A model generated the notes under the pieces. That model saw only the letters and a program-made list of their open reading frames with translations, made no database searches and was not told the DNA's origin. Shown here in pieces: positions 32,382-42,693 of a stretch of 64,000 nt of DNA. Origin of the DNA: Chryseobacterium luteum (GTDB lineage Bacteria; Bacteroidota; Bacteroidia; Flavobacteriales; Weeksellaceae). Position 1 is the first letter of the stretch. The number at the start of each line of letters is the position of its first letter. The position numbers and the translations under genes are program-made. The stretch lies in contig NZ_JPRO01000001.1 of NCBI RefSeq assembly GCF_000737785.1, positions 248,001-312,000 of the forward strand, read 5' to 3'.

Positions 32382-35300
32382 TTCCCAGTCATTCCTTGTG
32401 AGGTTCTTTTTATTTTATAATCCACATCTTTTCCTTTAGGATTATTCATTTCTATTGCTCGTTGCTTGGCCGCAGGAAGATAATTAGTTTCTTTATACTC
32501 TTCACCTGTTTTCCAATCATATTGTCCTGTATAATTACTTTCACCGTTTTGCAAGCCTCCGGCGTTTAATGCTTTCTCAGCAACCGTGGTACATTGATTA
32601 GCTTGCCCAAATGAACTAAAAAAGTTTTCATAATCTAATTGATTCCAATATTCATCAAAGACCTGACTTGCCGCTTTTATCATTTTTTTATCCGCATTTC
32701 CATCGGTTTTCATCTGATAGGCATTTTGGTATCTTTGAATAATATTTCCATTAGAATCCAAATGAGATGTTCTCAATCCTTGCCCGTCGTCATAGTCATC
32801 TTTAAAAGTATTATGTTCAGAGTTTTTAAATTCATTTAATGTTTTAAATACTTTTTCAGTATAAACATCATTTTTACCACTTTTTCCTCTTCCTTTGTTT
32901 GTTCCTTTATCGTAATCATAAGACATATATCTCCAACCCGTTTTATCATTCCCTATTAAAACTGCCATATGGCCGACAATATGCCTATGGCCATGAGTTT
33001 TACCACCATCTCTACTCGTTTTGCCTCTAGAACCATGAGAAAGAATTATTATGTCTCTACCATCAGGATCAATAGCGTTGATTGGGTTGTTTGCAACGTA
33101 AATATAAGGTGAAAGACTAGGATACTTTTCAGCTAGTGGGTCTACATTCAACCAAAGAGAAACTCTAGGATTGTAGTATCTCGCTCCATAATAGTAATAC
33201 CCAGTTTCAGCATCAAGTTCCTTGCCATTAAACTTATATGGACTGTAATTACTATTCCTGTGGTTTTCCACAAATGTCTCACCACTTGGGAAGTATTCTA
33301 TATTCTGCGTTACTTCTCCGTCCGCACCTGTAATAAAGCTGCTGGAACCTAAATGATCAGGATGGAACCAATAGATTTCTTTTTCTCTATCTCCTGCATA
33401 ATTGTTGACACAGCTTCCATTATATCCTGCATTCTGTCCGTAGTTAGGTGGTGGCGTGATATTGTTCTGCTGCATTACAGCCAAACTTCTTTGGGTTGCA
33501 GTTTGTTGAATAGTATTCGATACATTAGCCGGATTGATAGGCGGTGTACTTCCCGCAAATGGGATAATCAGCCAATTACAATCAAAAACTCCTATATTAT
33601 CGCTTGTTCCGTTTTTAGTTACTATTCTCTGGTTTCCTGCATAGTAATTTTTTGTATAGCGAGGCATTGATACCGCTCCAAAACTATCAAAAGACACATT
33701 CATCGTTAACAATCCATTCGGGTAAATAGTTGCTGAATGAGAAGTCAGAAGCGCCTGAGGCCATGTATTGGTCTGTTCTCCTCTTGTTCTGAATAACATC
33801 CCTGAATACATTACATCTTTAATGATTCTTTCACTACCCGCATCGTAAGTATAGATTGCAGCACCGTCAACTTCTGGGGTAGAAGGATTGGTATCCACAA
33901 AGCGTAGACGGTTTTCTTCATCCCACTGATATACCACTTTTGCTTCAGTATAGGTACATGTTTCCTGTTCGATAGTCGTAGGATTTCCTTTTGCATCATA
34001 TTTATAATGTTGGAACTTCACTCCCGGATCATCTGGATTACAACATGTAGAAGACGGTACTAAGTTAGGTTCATCTATAATTGTTGTCGGAGCATGTGGA
34101 TGTGAAGGGTTATCATACTTATAGTTCAGTCTGTAAGAAGTTGGCTCCATTGCCGTCCAGTTATTATTGGTCGCTCCGGTGGTCCATTCATGCTTCTGGG
34201 TTTTGCTCATGATGTTATGCATATTATCATAAGACATGGCAACAGTATAACGGTGGCGTTCTTCTTCTGCTTGGGTATTGATTCCTCTCCAGTTTCCTGA
34301 AGCAGAAGTCAGACGATATAAGTCATCATATCCGTATGCATAATTGGTTCCTCCACCTAAAAGACCGTTTACAACAGGGGCATTGTTGTGGACCTGCATT
34401 ACATTAGAAACCACATCATACTGATATACGTTCTGCATGAAAGATCTGCTGGTATTTTTAGCATACATTTTCAACAGCCTTCTACGGTTGGTTTCGTACT
34501 CGTAAGTCGTTTCCGTTCCGTTTCCATTTTTAAGGTAAATTCTTTGTTCAAATTTGTCATACCCAATAAGATTTATCATCGGATATGAAGTCCCATCTTT
34601 TACAGAGGCAACATTATTTAAATTCCCTGCTTTATCGTATTTGTATGTTAATTTTTCGCCATCAGGATAAGTAATGGTCTTTACACGGTTCCAGGTGTCA
34701 TACTGCCATTCTGTTCCGAACCAATAAACCTGTGCTCCCGGCACTGCAACCGAACGTCTCTGATAAGTAAGCTCCCCTAATCTTCCATATTTCAAATATT
34801 GTGTTCCCGTAGCATCTGTTTGGTACCACAATCTTCCTACTGCATTATTATCCATTGCTGAAGCATCTAATGCATTTCCATAGTAGTATTTTACATTGTT
34901 TTCAGGGTATACCGGATATTTAACTTCTTTTAGTCTTGTATAATCGTAGTTGTATTCTACTACTTCACCAGCAGAATTACCTTTTGCTACCATATTGCTT
35001 GCTCTATCATACTTATAGCTGCTCGTTCCGCTATCGGGATGTGTGTAAGAAGTTCTTCTTCCCAAGTCATCATAAACCGATGTGGTAATATTACCGTTTA
35101 CATCTTTTGCCTGAAGAATTTCACCAATGGCATCATGGGTAAACTGGGTTTTGATATCTCCGGTATTTGAAACCTCATGAACTGAAGTTGTTCTTCCTTT
35201 GATGTCGGTATATGTTTTCTTAATACTTCCCAATTCATCTTTGAAGATGGTCTCAAACATATTTCTTCCCTGAACATCCGTACCAAAACCATAAGTGATG

Positions 35301-38300
35301 GTTGAGAACAGGTTTTCTCCAGGAAGTTTTGTATAAACAGCTCTGTCCAATACATCATATTGGTTCATCGTTGGTTCTATATTGTCTACTGCAGCATTAT
35401 ACTGAGTATTAGAAGAACTGATATCTTCCAATGTAGGATAGTATGTTTTTAATGCTCTTCCAAATGCATCTGTTTCTACTTTACCTGCTACAATATACTT
35501 TAATCCCTGGTTATGAATATCTCCGGTTTTCTTCACCTGAACGGCTCCTCCGAATCCGTCTGCAATGGCGATCGTATTGATCGTATTGTCAGCATATTCC
35601 GGATCATAGTGCTTTGTTGTTGCGAAAGACTGTGCATTGGTCGCATTAAGCGGTGCATTGGTAATTGGGCTGTACTCAAACTTAATCGTCCATGGAATGT
35701 TGTTAAACAGCTCATATGGTCCCGCGATTTCTGTAGTTCTTGCTTTAGCATCATATACATATTTCATTGGCTGAAGGTTCATATCTTCAGTATATGTCGG
35801 TACTCCAAAACGGAAATCATATTTAGTTTTACTGCTATATCCAAAAGCGTCCTGAATTTTTACCGGATAGGTTTTTACATTATCATCATATGTATATTGC
35901 TGGAAGAATCTTTGGTTCTGAGCATTTTCAGGCCCTATAGATTTGGTTATATTTCCATAAATGTCATATTCAAAATCGTAAACTGAATAATTGGTTCCCT
36001 GATTAAGGATGGTCATTTTTGAAAGATTCCCCTCAGTGTTATATTCTGCTTTTTTCTCTCTGGTAACCCCTTGTGCCGTATTTTTTACTGAAGTCGGCAT
36101 GACAATATATAAAGATGGATTAACTAATGTATAGGCAACTTTACTCGTTAATATTTCTGAAGCTCCTATATCTGTATCTCCTGAGTCTTCCACTTCTACA
36201 ACATTCCCCCACTCATCATATTTTTTGAAGTTAGTGCTTATCGTTTTCCAACCGGTATCTCCTTCAGCAAAATTAGAGTTTGTATTGTATACAGCAACAA
36301 AGCATGCAAAATTCTGGTAGGTCTTTTCATCCTCTCCATATTTAATCGTAAAATCAGAATTAGTGTCTTTTAATTGTTTTAAAGAATAATTGCTAACATT
36401 TACAGTCCATGTTTTATCATTCGCGTCTATAAGTCTTTCTGTGTTTAATAATCCTTTTAAATAATAGTTGTTATTGTGAAACCTTTGTAATGTTTTTCTA
36501 TATACTACATTAGAAGAAGCACCGCCCTGTTTTGTATCAATTTGATTGGTCGTAACTTGTCTGAAGCCGTAGAATGATCTTTCTCTTCGGCTGTAATAAG
36601 GACCTTCATAATCTACCGTCACTTTAGATACATCCGGACTGTATGCATTATCTCCTGTAAATCCATCATTGGTAGTTACACTTTTTAATACATATTTGCT
36701 TTGAGGCATATTATAGGTATTTCCCATTCTTTCGTAGGCAACCTCCCAGGATCCACCCATTGGTGTGGTTACTTTTTTAAGAAGGTTAGTAGTCCCTATC
36801 TGGTTAAGCTGTACTTTAATATTATCTGTATCATCAGAAGTTACAAGATCAGGATATCCATCTCCATTCATGTCTTTGAATGTGGCATGGGATCTTGAAG
36901 TTGAAGCCCCTTTTGAAACGCCTAAAGTAACGTTCAGTTTCAGTCCGCTTACTCCTGCAACAATTGGAATAGGAATTAAAATAGTTCCTGCTGCATTTCC
37001 TCCAACACTAATAGATACATCTTTATGAATGTCATTTCCATTTTGAAAATTTAAATTTAGTGGCGTGGTGGACATTCTATCTCCTAAGTTAAGATAAGCC
37101 GTTACGCTATTTCCTGCATATACAACCTTATCTGTCAATCCATCTCCATTAATGTCAACCAGTTCTTTTGTTGTTGTACTTGTATTCGAGTTGAAATTAA
37201 CTCCAAATTCAAAGCTTCCTCTGAATAAACTGATTCCTCCTCCCAGTCCAAATCCACTTCCTACACCTTCCGGTTTGATATCTGATCCCCAAGAATCATT
37301 TCCGGCAAACCCTTTTCCAACATTCAGTTCAAAACTATTTGTATTGAATTTATCAGGAAGGCCGTCTCCATTAATATCTAAGAATGTCTGCTTTGAATGC
37401 TCAGAAGAAGTTTCTCCATTTGCCCCTACAGACAGCTTTGTGGCAGCTACTTTACTGTCCACTGAACTACTAATTAAATTATCATTAAATGCTCTACTCT
37501 CAGATTTTTCTCCCGTTGTTTGTATAAATGCCATTCTTCTGGATTCACCATGCACAAATGAATAGCTTGATGAAAGTCCGGATGAGCTGGCTTTTGAAAT
37601 CGACTGGCTTCCCACGTCTAAAGAACTTCCGGATAAAAACCCTACCGGATACGTGATTTTCACATTGGTTTTATTGAAGTCATCCGGGAATCCGTCTCCA
37701 TTATAATCTAATACATTTCGAATAGATTTTGCTTCAGAAAAAAGTGTTTGTGACACGTTCACTCCTGCAAAGCCGATACTCACTCCACCACCAACGCTCA
37801 CGCTTTGATTTTTCAACTGGATATTTGGTGCATTCAATTCGGACCCGGCAGCCTGACTTAACGAATTATTATTGAAATTAGAATCTATATTATGTATTCC
37901 CAAACGTGATGCATTGATTACATTTTGATATATATATATGCTTGGATCAACATCCATCAGTCTTCCTTTGTCTGTATTATTAACATTGGAATTAGTCATC
38001 AAGAAATAATTTTTCGCTAATGATCCATCATTATCTACGATGGTAACATTTCCGTCAGGATCAATTGTTGGATTATTAATTGTCGGGTTCGTACCTGGAT
38101 CTGTACCGTACGCATTACTTAATTTCAAACGCGTTTCATCCACTTTCATTTCAGCAACAGTCCCTCCATTAGCAAAGTTATTGTTAATGTCGTATGCTTC
38201 TACAATGGTATTTTTAGCTAAATTATTTCCATTGACGATAAATCCTCCCCAACCACGATATAACATTCCAAATCTGCTGTCATATTCATTTGAGTTTAAT

Positions 38301-41300
38301 GCAGATGTAGGGGTTTGTGGCCCCAATACAGGCTTATGTGGCGGTGAATTTGTAAAGCTTGTTATCACACTTTCGCTACCTCCATTTTCAATATATAATT
38401 TTGTAAAAGCTGAAGGAGCTCCACCTGGAGAAAATGTTAAAACGTATGTATAGGTACCTGGATTTAGCATTGTTTCCGAGTACACCGGCATTCCCGATTG
38501 TCCAGATAAGGTTCCGTTAGGGAAAAATGTATTGATACCGAGTGTTGCCGATGTTCCTGCAACATAATTTCCTAGTTCAAACTTCAGCTTTGTAGCCTGA
38601 CTAATTACAATTGTTCCTGTTTGCTGTACTGTATTTGAACCTGATAATTGTACAATTAAATTGTTCGGATTGTCTATATAATTAAGAGCATTATGTATTA
38701 AAGTCCCGGTAATACTGGTTATATTATTTATAAAGTCTCTATCGTCACTGTTTACTGTTGTTTCTAAATATATGTTCTCGTTTAAATCCTGAGATGCTAT
38801 AGTATATGGCGTTCCAAAAGCCGCAGTTGCAACACCATTAACTACATTATACACTGTTTTAGTTAATAATTTATTTTTAATTTTTGCGGAGATAACAACT
38901 TTTCCACTTTTCCCATTAAAATTGGGAAGAGAAGATGCCTTTACAGAAATATTCTTTCCGATATCTGCTGATTGAGCAGTGTAAGTTGCAAAACTTCCTC
39001 TGTCATTATACATGCTGTACTCTACCTGCAAATATGTTTTTTCACCCGTTGAAGTTTCAGTAAATTCAGGAATTAACTTAAATTTCGCCCAATCTATTTG
39101 GGTATCTGTATACACTTTTACAGAAACTTTATCATTTGGACTTAAATTTACCTGTGAACCAATAACACTGTTATTATAAGTAGAAGCAGATGTTATTGTC
39201 ATTGGAAACTGAGCGTAATCCACATCATTGATGGTCAGAAATACTTTAGCATCATCTGACAATGGAATCGTCTTGTTTAAATATAAATTTAAAGTTCCTG
39301 CATTTCCAACAACGAAAGAACTGGTACCAGAGTTCACAAAATCCTCCTGAGAGCTATATACCGACAGATTTCGATTATCACTATCAACAGCTGGTATATT
39401 TGGGGTTGAATAAGTAATTTCAGGATTCCATGTAAGCTGATCCAGTGTCCCATCATATTTGGAAGATACTCTGAAATAAAGCTTTTCTCCTTTACTGATA
39501 TTAATGCTCTGATCTGCAAAAGAATGTAAGTTATAGTCTCCAGCATTAATGTTATTGACTAACGGATCATTATTTTTATATTGAAAAGATACTGCAACAC
39601 CGTCTGCTTTGCTACAATCCTCTTCCGGATTACATGATATCTGATTCAGATTAAAAGCATTTTTAACTGTAATAGAACCAGACTTTGGAGCTACCCATAC
39701 CCGAACAACATCATGTAATGGATTCTGTTCCAGCATCATTTTTTTCTCTGCTTTATCCTGATCATCAAATAATGAAATAGAAGGCTGTGCACCACTAGAA
39801 GTAACATTAATAGGATATGGTGTCAAACCGCTATTAGGGTCAAATGAAGGAACATTTCCAACAAGACTGTTAAAGTAGACTTTTCCATTTTTCACAAAAT
39901 CTACCAATCCGTCGTTATTGAAATCCATAAAATACGATGACGTTGTATTGGTACTGTTAGAATAATCAAACCCAAGACTTCCTCCACCGAAATTAGCATC
40001 AATACCCACTCCCCAAGATGAATTTTTGGACTTCCCGATATCCTGCAAATTCCCAACATTCACCTGAGGTCCAAATGCCTGAATTCCATTTGTTGCGGTT
40101 GACAAGTTTTTAGAATAAGAAATAACTCCATTATTCTGATATACTCTGTCTGCCAGATTATCCCCATCTATATCTATTAAAGTAATTTTACTTTCTGAAG
40201 AAGAATTGCTGATGGAACCATGTGCTCCAACAGTTCCTTTTCTGAAACTGAATAAGCTAGTATCACTTGTTGGTGGAGAGGATAAATTATATACTCCTAC
40301 ACTAATTCCAAAATTGGTTCCTGTAGATTTACCCTGACTTCCTGAAAGCATTGTATATCCCTGGAATAATTGTCCTGAAGAAAGTAAGCCGGGAAAACTG
40401 GCATGATCCGGTGCCTCCCAAGGCTGAGGGGCCCCAAACATATTGGCTCCATCGGGAGCCTCATTATATTCTATTTCATTAGTATAAAAAACAGCACCTG
40501 CCGCATCTTTCTCCGTTATGTTTTTTAATAAGGATTTCCTGAAAGTTTTATCATCATTTTTATACCCGAACTCATAACTTCTTACGTTTTCATTACCATA
40601 TTTAATTTCAACTTTGCTTAGCCTCTTTGATTCTATCTGAAGAAAACCTAGTCTTCCATTAATCTGAACATCTTCTCTACCAGGAGTTGTGGTAAATAGA
40701 ACTGTATATTTTTTTGCCGGATTTTGTGCATTGTGTAAAGTGTAATCAATTTGAGAAATATGCAACTCCTGTCCTCCATTTCCCGGATTTCCGGTATAGG
40801 TTGATTTATCATACGTATACAGCACATAATTTCCATTGGTATCAATCGTTTTATACAAAGCCCAATGTCCTATATTTCCATTGGCATCTTTAAGAACGGC
40901 ATTATCAATTACGCCGGCCTCACCGCCAAAAAAAGATTTTGTCCCGTCTTTAGATGTTACAATCCAAAAATAATTTTTAGGACTTGTCCCTCTTCTTACA
41001 ATATTATTATAAGCACCTTCAATTCTAGGATAAAATTTTCTGTGCGGTATTCTTCCTTTTTCAAACCCTTCATTTCTGTTAGGCATAGCAAATATACCCG
41101 GGCTTGTCTCAAATGTCAACTGTTCCCCTCCTATTGAATACAATTCTGTTTCAGTTCCCTGATTGTATGTAGGAACGCCCCATCTCGTATCAATATTTAC
41201 TGATGGAACAGACATATCCCAGCCAAGTCCCATCCAGCCGTTTCCACCTTCACTGCTATAGCTTACACCTAAAGAAGGCTGCATTCCTGCTCTACCTGCA

Positions 41301-42622
41301 GGAAGTTTAATTGGGAAATTGGTGGTAACACTTCCCATACTGTTAGGAGATGGTGGAGCAATGCTTACAATTCCCTCAGAAGCGTTTGCAGCTTTAATAT
41401 CTTTAATAGAGTTAGGAGCATAGCTTCCTGTTTCCGGAGATTCGGGAACTTTTAAAACCCCATTGACCATGTCTGTAAAGTGGGTAGTTTTTGACACCAA
41501 AACATTCTGCTGCAGATTGACACTGTCTTTATCTAAAGCAATCCATTTTTTCTCTGTTCTGTCAAAATAAAAAGTTTTGATATCCTGCTCCGTATATCCG
41601 GTTGGTATTTTACTTTTATCATATCCTAAAGATACTTGTGCCGGAGCTGAAAAATGTTCTCCATGAGGAAGGAAACGATACCCTGCATTTTCAGATGTTA
41701 CGTTTACCATTTCAGGAGTAATCGCAGGCATATCTATGTCTCTAAGCGCTGTGATTGAAAAGTTTTCTGAACTTTTAAGTACTCCTTTTGGGATGTTTAA
41801 TTCAGCGGAACCCAGATTAAGTTTTTCAGAATTATTGATACTTCCAACAAATTTTGAAACAGACAAAGCATTGTATTTTACGCCGATACTATTTTCAAAA
41901 TTCTGTTTTTTATTGGAAATTCCTATCCTAAGGTTTTTTACCTTATAGCTATAGTCTGCAAGATAAGGCAATGTAAAAATTACCGTATTCTTTCCATGTC
42001 TGACAGATTGATCTGCAATGGGTTCCGACTGGTGGATCCAGGTGGTATTTTTTTGGATATTTTTCCCGCCAACGGCCAGATCATCATTGATGACTTTGCT
42101 AACTTCTTTATAGCTGTCAATTCCGTACAAATCATATTCTAATGTATACTGATACGCAGAATTAATTTTTTCATCGACTGAAATATTAAAGATATTATCA
42201 TAGATATGATCAATAGGATGTTCAGAGCTTGTTCCTATAATACCTTCTTTAATATCAGAAATATAATATCGCTTCTCATTTAATGATAAAGGAACAGAAG
42301 CATTATACTTGATTGCTTTAGCAGGAGAAACCAAAATATTATGGCCTGATTTCTCTTTGCTTCCGTCAATAGTATTTCCGGAAATATCATCAGGCTTCTT
42401 AGAGTTATTTTTTTTCTCTTCACCCGTGATACGTTCAGAAACTTCTTTCTTTATGTTGTTTTTTGATGCATCATTAATTTCCATTATGGGGGTCACGTTT
42501 TCATGCCTATTCAGATAAGTTGAATTAGCGTAAGCATGAACCTGAGACCAACAAGTGAAAAATATAATTGAATTAAGAAGTTTTGTGTTCTTTCTTAAGA
42601 CGCTTAATAAAGATCTGTTCAT
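32375..42622 (-). CDS. Giant SpvB/FG-GAP/RHS-repeat protein with C-terminal effector domain
   Basis: 3415 residues. N-terminal signal-like segment (KLLNSIIFFTCWSQVHAYA). About 265-395 is ZU5-like (ELNIPKGVLKSSENFSITAL). An SpvB/TcaC-type region begins near 412 (GSVTTNFPIKLPAGRAGMQP, GWMGLGWDMSVPSVNID). FG-GAP/VCBS calcium-loop repeats recur (DIDGDNLADRVY, DINGDGLPDKF, DMNGDGYPDLV), then a TcdB-middle-like part (YYSRRERSFYGFRQVTT) and many YD repeats. The RHS core lies at about 3080-3185 (YWFHPDHLGSSSFITG, YYYGARYYNPRVSLWLNVD), ending DPDGRD. The variable C-terminus, about 3191-3415, has GHMAVLIGNDKTGW (His3218) and NQCTTVAEKALNAGG (Cys3344), like a permuted papain/NlpC fold. This resembles the TcB-TcC cage joined in one chain. 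Confidence 0.88.
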   Translation of the reverse strand: MNRSLLSVLRKNTKLLNSIIFFTCWSQVHAYANSTYLNRHENVTPIMEINDASKNNIKKEVSERITGEEKKNNSKKPDDISGNTIDGSKEKSGHNILVSPAKAIKYNASVPLSLNEKRYYISDIKEGIIGTSSEHPIDHIYDNIFNISVDEKINSAYQYTLEYDLYGIDSYKEVSKVINDDLAVGGKNIQKNTTWIHQSEPIADQSVRHGKNTVIFTLPYLADYSYKVKNLRIGISNKKQNFENSIGVKYNALSVSKFVGSINNSEKLNLGSAELNIPKGVLKSSENFSITALRDIDMPAITPEMVNVTSENAGYRFLPHGEHFSAPAQVSLGYDKSKIPTGYTEQDIKTFYFDRTEKKWIALDKDSVNLQQNVLVSKTTHFTDMVNGVLKVPESPETGSYAPNSIKDIKAANASEGIVSIAPPSPNSMGSVTTNFPIKLPAGRAGMQPSLGVSYSSEGGNGWMGLGWDMSVPSVNIDTRWGVPTYNQGTETELYSIGGEQLTFETSPGIFAMPNRNEGFEKGRIPHRKFYPRIEGAYNNIVRRGTSPKNYFWIVTSKDGTKSFFGGEAGVIDNAVLKDANGNIGHWALYKTIDTNGNYVLYTYDKSTYTGNPGNGGQELHISQIDYTLHNAQNPAKKYTVLFTTTPGREDVQINGRLGFLQIESKRLSKVEIKYGNENVRSYEFGYKNDDKTFRKSLLKNITEKDAAGAVFYTNEIEYNEAPDGANMFGAPQPWEAPDHASFPGLLSSGQLFQGYTMLSGSQGKSTGTNFGISVGVYNLSSPPTSDTSLFSFRKGTVGAHGSISNSSSESKITLIDIDGDNLADRVYQNNGVISYSKNLSTATNGIQAFGPQVNVGNLQDIGKSKNSSWGVGIDANFGGGSLGFDYSNSTNTTSSYFMDFNNDGLVDFVKNGKVYFNSLVGNVPSFDPNSGLTPYPINVTSSGAQPSISLFDDQDKAEKKMMLEQNPLHDVVRVWVAPKSGSITVKNAFNLNQISCNPEEDCSKADGVAVSFQYKNNDPLVNNINAGDYNLHSFADQSINISKGEKLYFRVSSKYDGTLDQLTWNPEITYSTPNIPAVDSDNRNLSVYSSQEDFVNSGTSSFVVGNAGTLNLYLNKTIPLSDDAKVFLTINDVDYAQFPMTITSASTYNNSVIGSQVNLSPNDKVSVKVYTDTQIDWAKFKLIPEFTETSTGEKTYLQVEYSMYNDRGSFATYTAQSADIGKNISVKASSLPNFNGKSGKVVISAKIKNKLLTKTVYNVVNGVATAAFGTPYTIASQDLNENIYLETTVNSDDRDFINNITSITGTLIHNALNYIDNPNNLIVQLSGSNTVQQTGTIVISQATKLKFELGNYVAGTSATLGINTFFPNGTLSGQSGMPVYSETMLNPGTYTYVLTFSPGGAPSAFTKLYIENGGSESVITSFTNSPPHKPVLGPQTPTSALNSNEYDSRFGMLYRGWGGFIVNGNNLAKNTIVEAYDINNNFANGGTVAEMKVDETRLKLSNAYGTDPGTNPTINNPTIDPDGNVTIVDNDGSLAKNYFLMTNSNVNNTDKGRLMDVDPSIYIYQNVINASRLGIHNIDSNFNNNSLSQAAGSELNAPNIQLKNQSVSVGGGVSIGFAGVNVSQTLFSEAKSIRNVLDYNGDGFPDDFNKTNVKITYPVGFLSGSSLDVGSQSISKASSSGLSSSYSFVHGESRRMAFIQTTGEKSESRAFNDNLISSSVDSKVAATKLSVGANGETSSEHSKQTFLDINGDGLPDKFNTNSFELNVGKGFAGNDSWGSDIKPEGVGSGFGLGGGISLFRGSFEFGVNFNSNTSTTTKELVDINGDGLTDKVVYAGNSVTAYLNLGDRMSTTPLNLNFQNGNDIHKDVSISVGGNAAGTILIPIPIVAGVSGLKLNVTLGVSKGASTSRSHATFKDMNGDGYPDLVTSDDTDNIKVQLNQIGTTNLLKKVTTPMGGSWEVAYERMGNTYNMPQSKYVLKSVTTNDGFTGDNAYSPDVSKVTVDYEGPYYSRRERSFYGFRQVTTNQIDTKQGGASSNVVYRKTLQRFHNNNYYLKGLLNTERLIDANDKTWTVNVSNYSLKQLKDTNSDFTIKYGEDEKTYQNFACFVAVYNTNSNFAEGDTGWKTISTNFKKYDEWGNVVEVEDSGDTDIGASEILTSKVAYTLVNPSLYIVMPTSVKNTAQGVTREKKAEYNTEGNLSKMTILNQGTNYSVYDFEYDIYGNITKSIGPENAQNQRFFQQYTYDDNVKTYPVKIQDAFGYSSKTKYDFRFGVPTYTEDMNLQPMKYVYDAKARTTEIAGPYELFNNIPWTIKFEYSPITNAPLNATNAQSFATTKHYDPEYADNTINTIAIADGFGGAVQVKKTGDIHNQGLKYIVAGKVETDAFGRALKTYYPTLEDISSSNTQYNAAVDNIEPTMNQYDVLDRAVYTKLPGENLFSTITYGFGTDVQGRNMFETIFKDELGSIKKTYTDIKGRTTSVHEVSNTGDIKTQFTHDAIGEILQAKDVNGNITTSVYDDLGRRTSYTHPDSGTSSYKYDRASNMVAKGNSAGEVVEYNYDYTRLKEVKYPVYPENNVKYYYGNALDASAMDNNAVGRLWYQTDATGTQYLKYGRLGELTYQRRSVAVPGAQVYWFGTEWQYDTWNRVKTITYPDGEKLTYKYDKAGNLNNVASVKDGTSYPMINLIGYDKFEQRIYLKNGNGTETTYEYETNRRRLLKMYAKNTSRSFMQNVYQYDVVSNVMQVHNNAPVVNGLLGGGTNYAYGYDDLYRLTSASGNWRGINTQAEEERHRYTVAMSYDNMHNIMSKTQKHEWTTGATNNNWTAMEPTSYRLNYKYDNPSHPHAPTTIIDEPNLVPSSTCCNPDDPGVKFQHYKYDAKGNPTTIEQETCTYTEAKVVYQWDEENRLRFVDTNPSTPEVDGAAIYTYDAGSERIIKDVMYSGMLFRTRGEQTNTWPQALLTSHSATIYPNGLLTMNVSFDSFGAVSMPRYTKNYYAGNQRIVTKNGTSDNIGVFDCNWLIIPFAGSTPPINPANVSNTIQQTATQRSLAVMQQNNITPPPNYGQNAGYNGSCVNNYAGDREKEIYWFHPDHLGSSSFITGADGEVTQNIEYFPSGETFVENHRNSNYSPYKFNGKELDAETGYYYYGARYYNPRVSLWLNVDPLAEKYPSLSPYIYVANNPINAIDPDGRDIIILSHGSRGKTSRDGGKTHGHRHIVGHMAVLIGNDKTGWRYMSYDYDKGTNKGRGKSGKNDVYTEKVFKTLNEFKNSEHNTFKDDYDDGQGLRTSHLDSNGNIIQRYQNAYQMKTDGNADKKMIKAASQVFDEYWNQLDYENFFSSFGQANQCTTVAEKALNAGGLQNGESNYTGQYDWKTGEEYKETNYLPAAKQRAIEMNNPKGKDVDYKIKRTSQGMTGKW

Positions 42623-42693
42623 TCGTTTATATGTGTTTTTTCACACCTAAGACACTCTGCTTTTTTACCTGTAGAGTGTCTTGGATATGGATA

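Noticed and set aside
35513..35986. 157-codon plus-strand ORF inside the RHS gene
   Set aside because: Shadow of the RHS coding frame; many similar plus-strand frames of 60-140 codons occur along this gene and none has its own start context.
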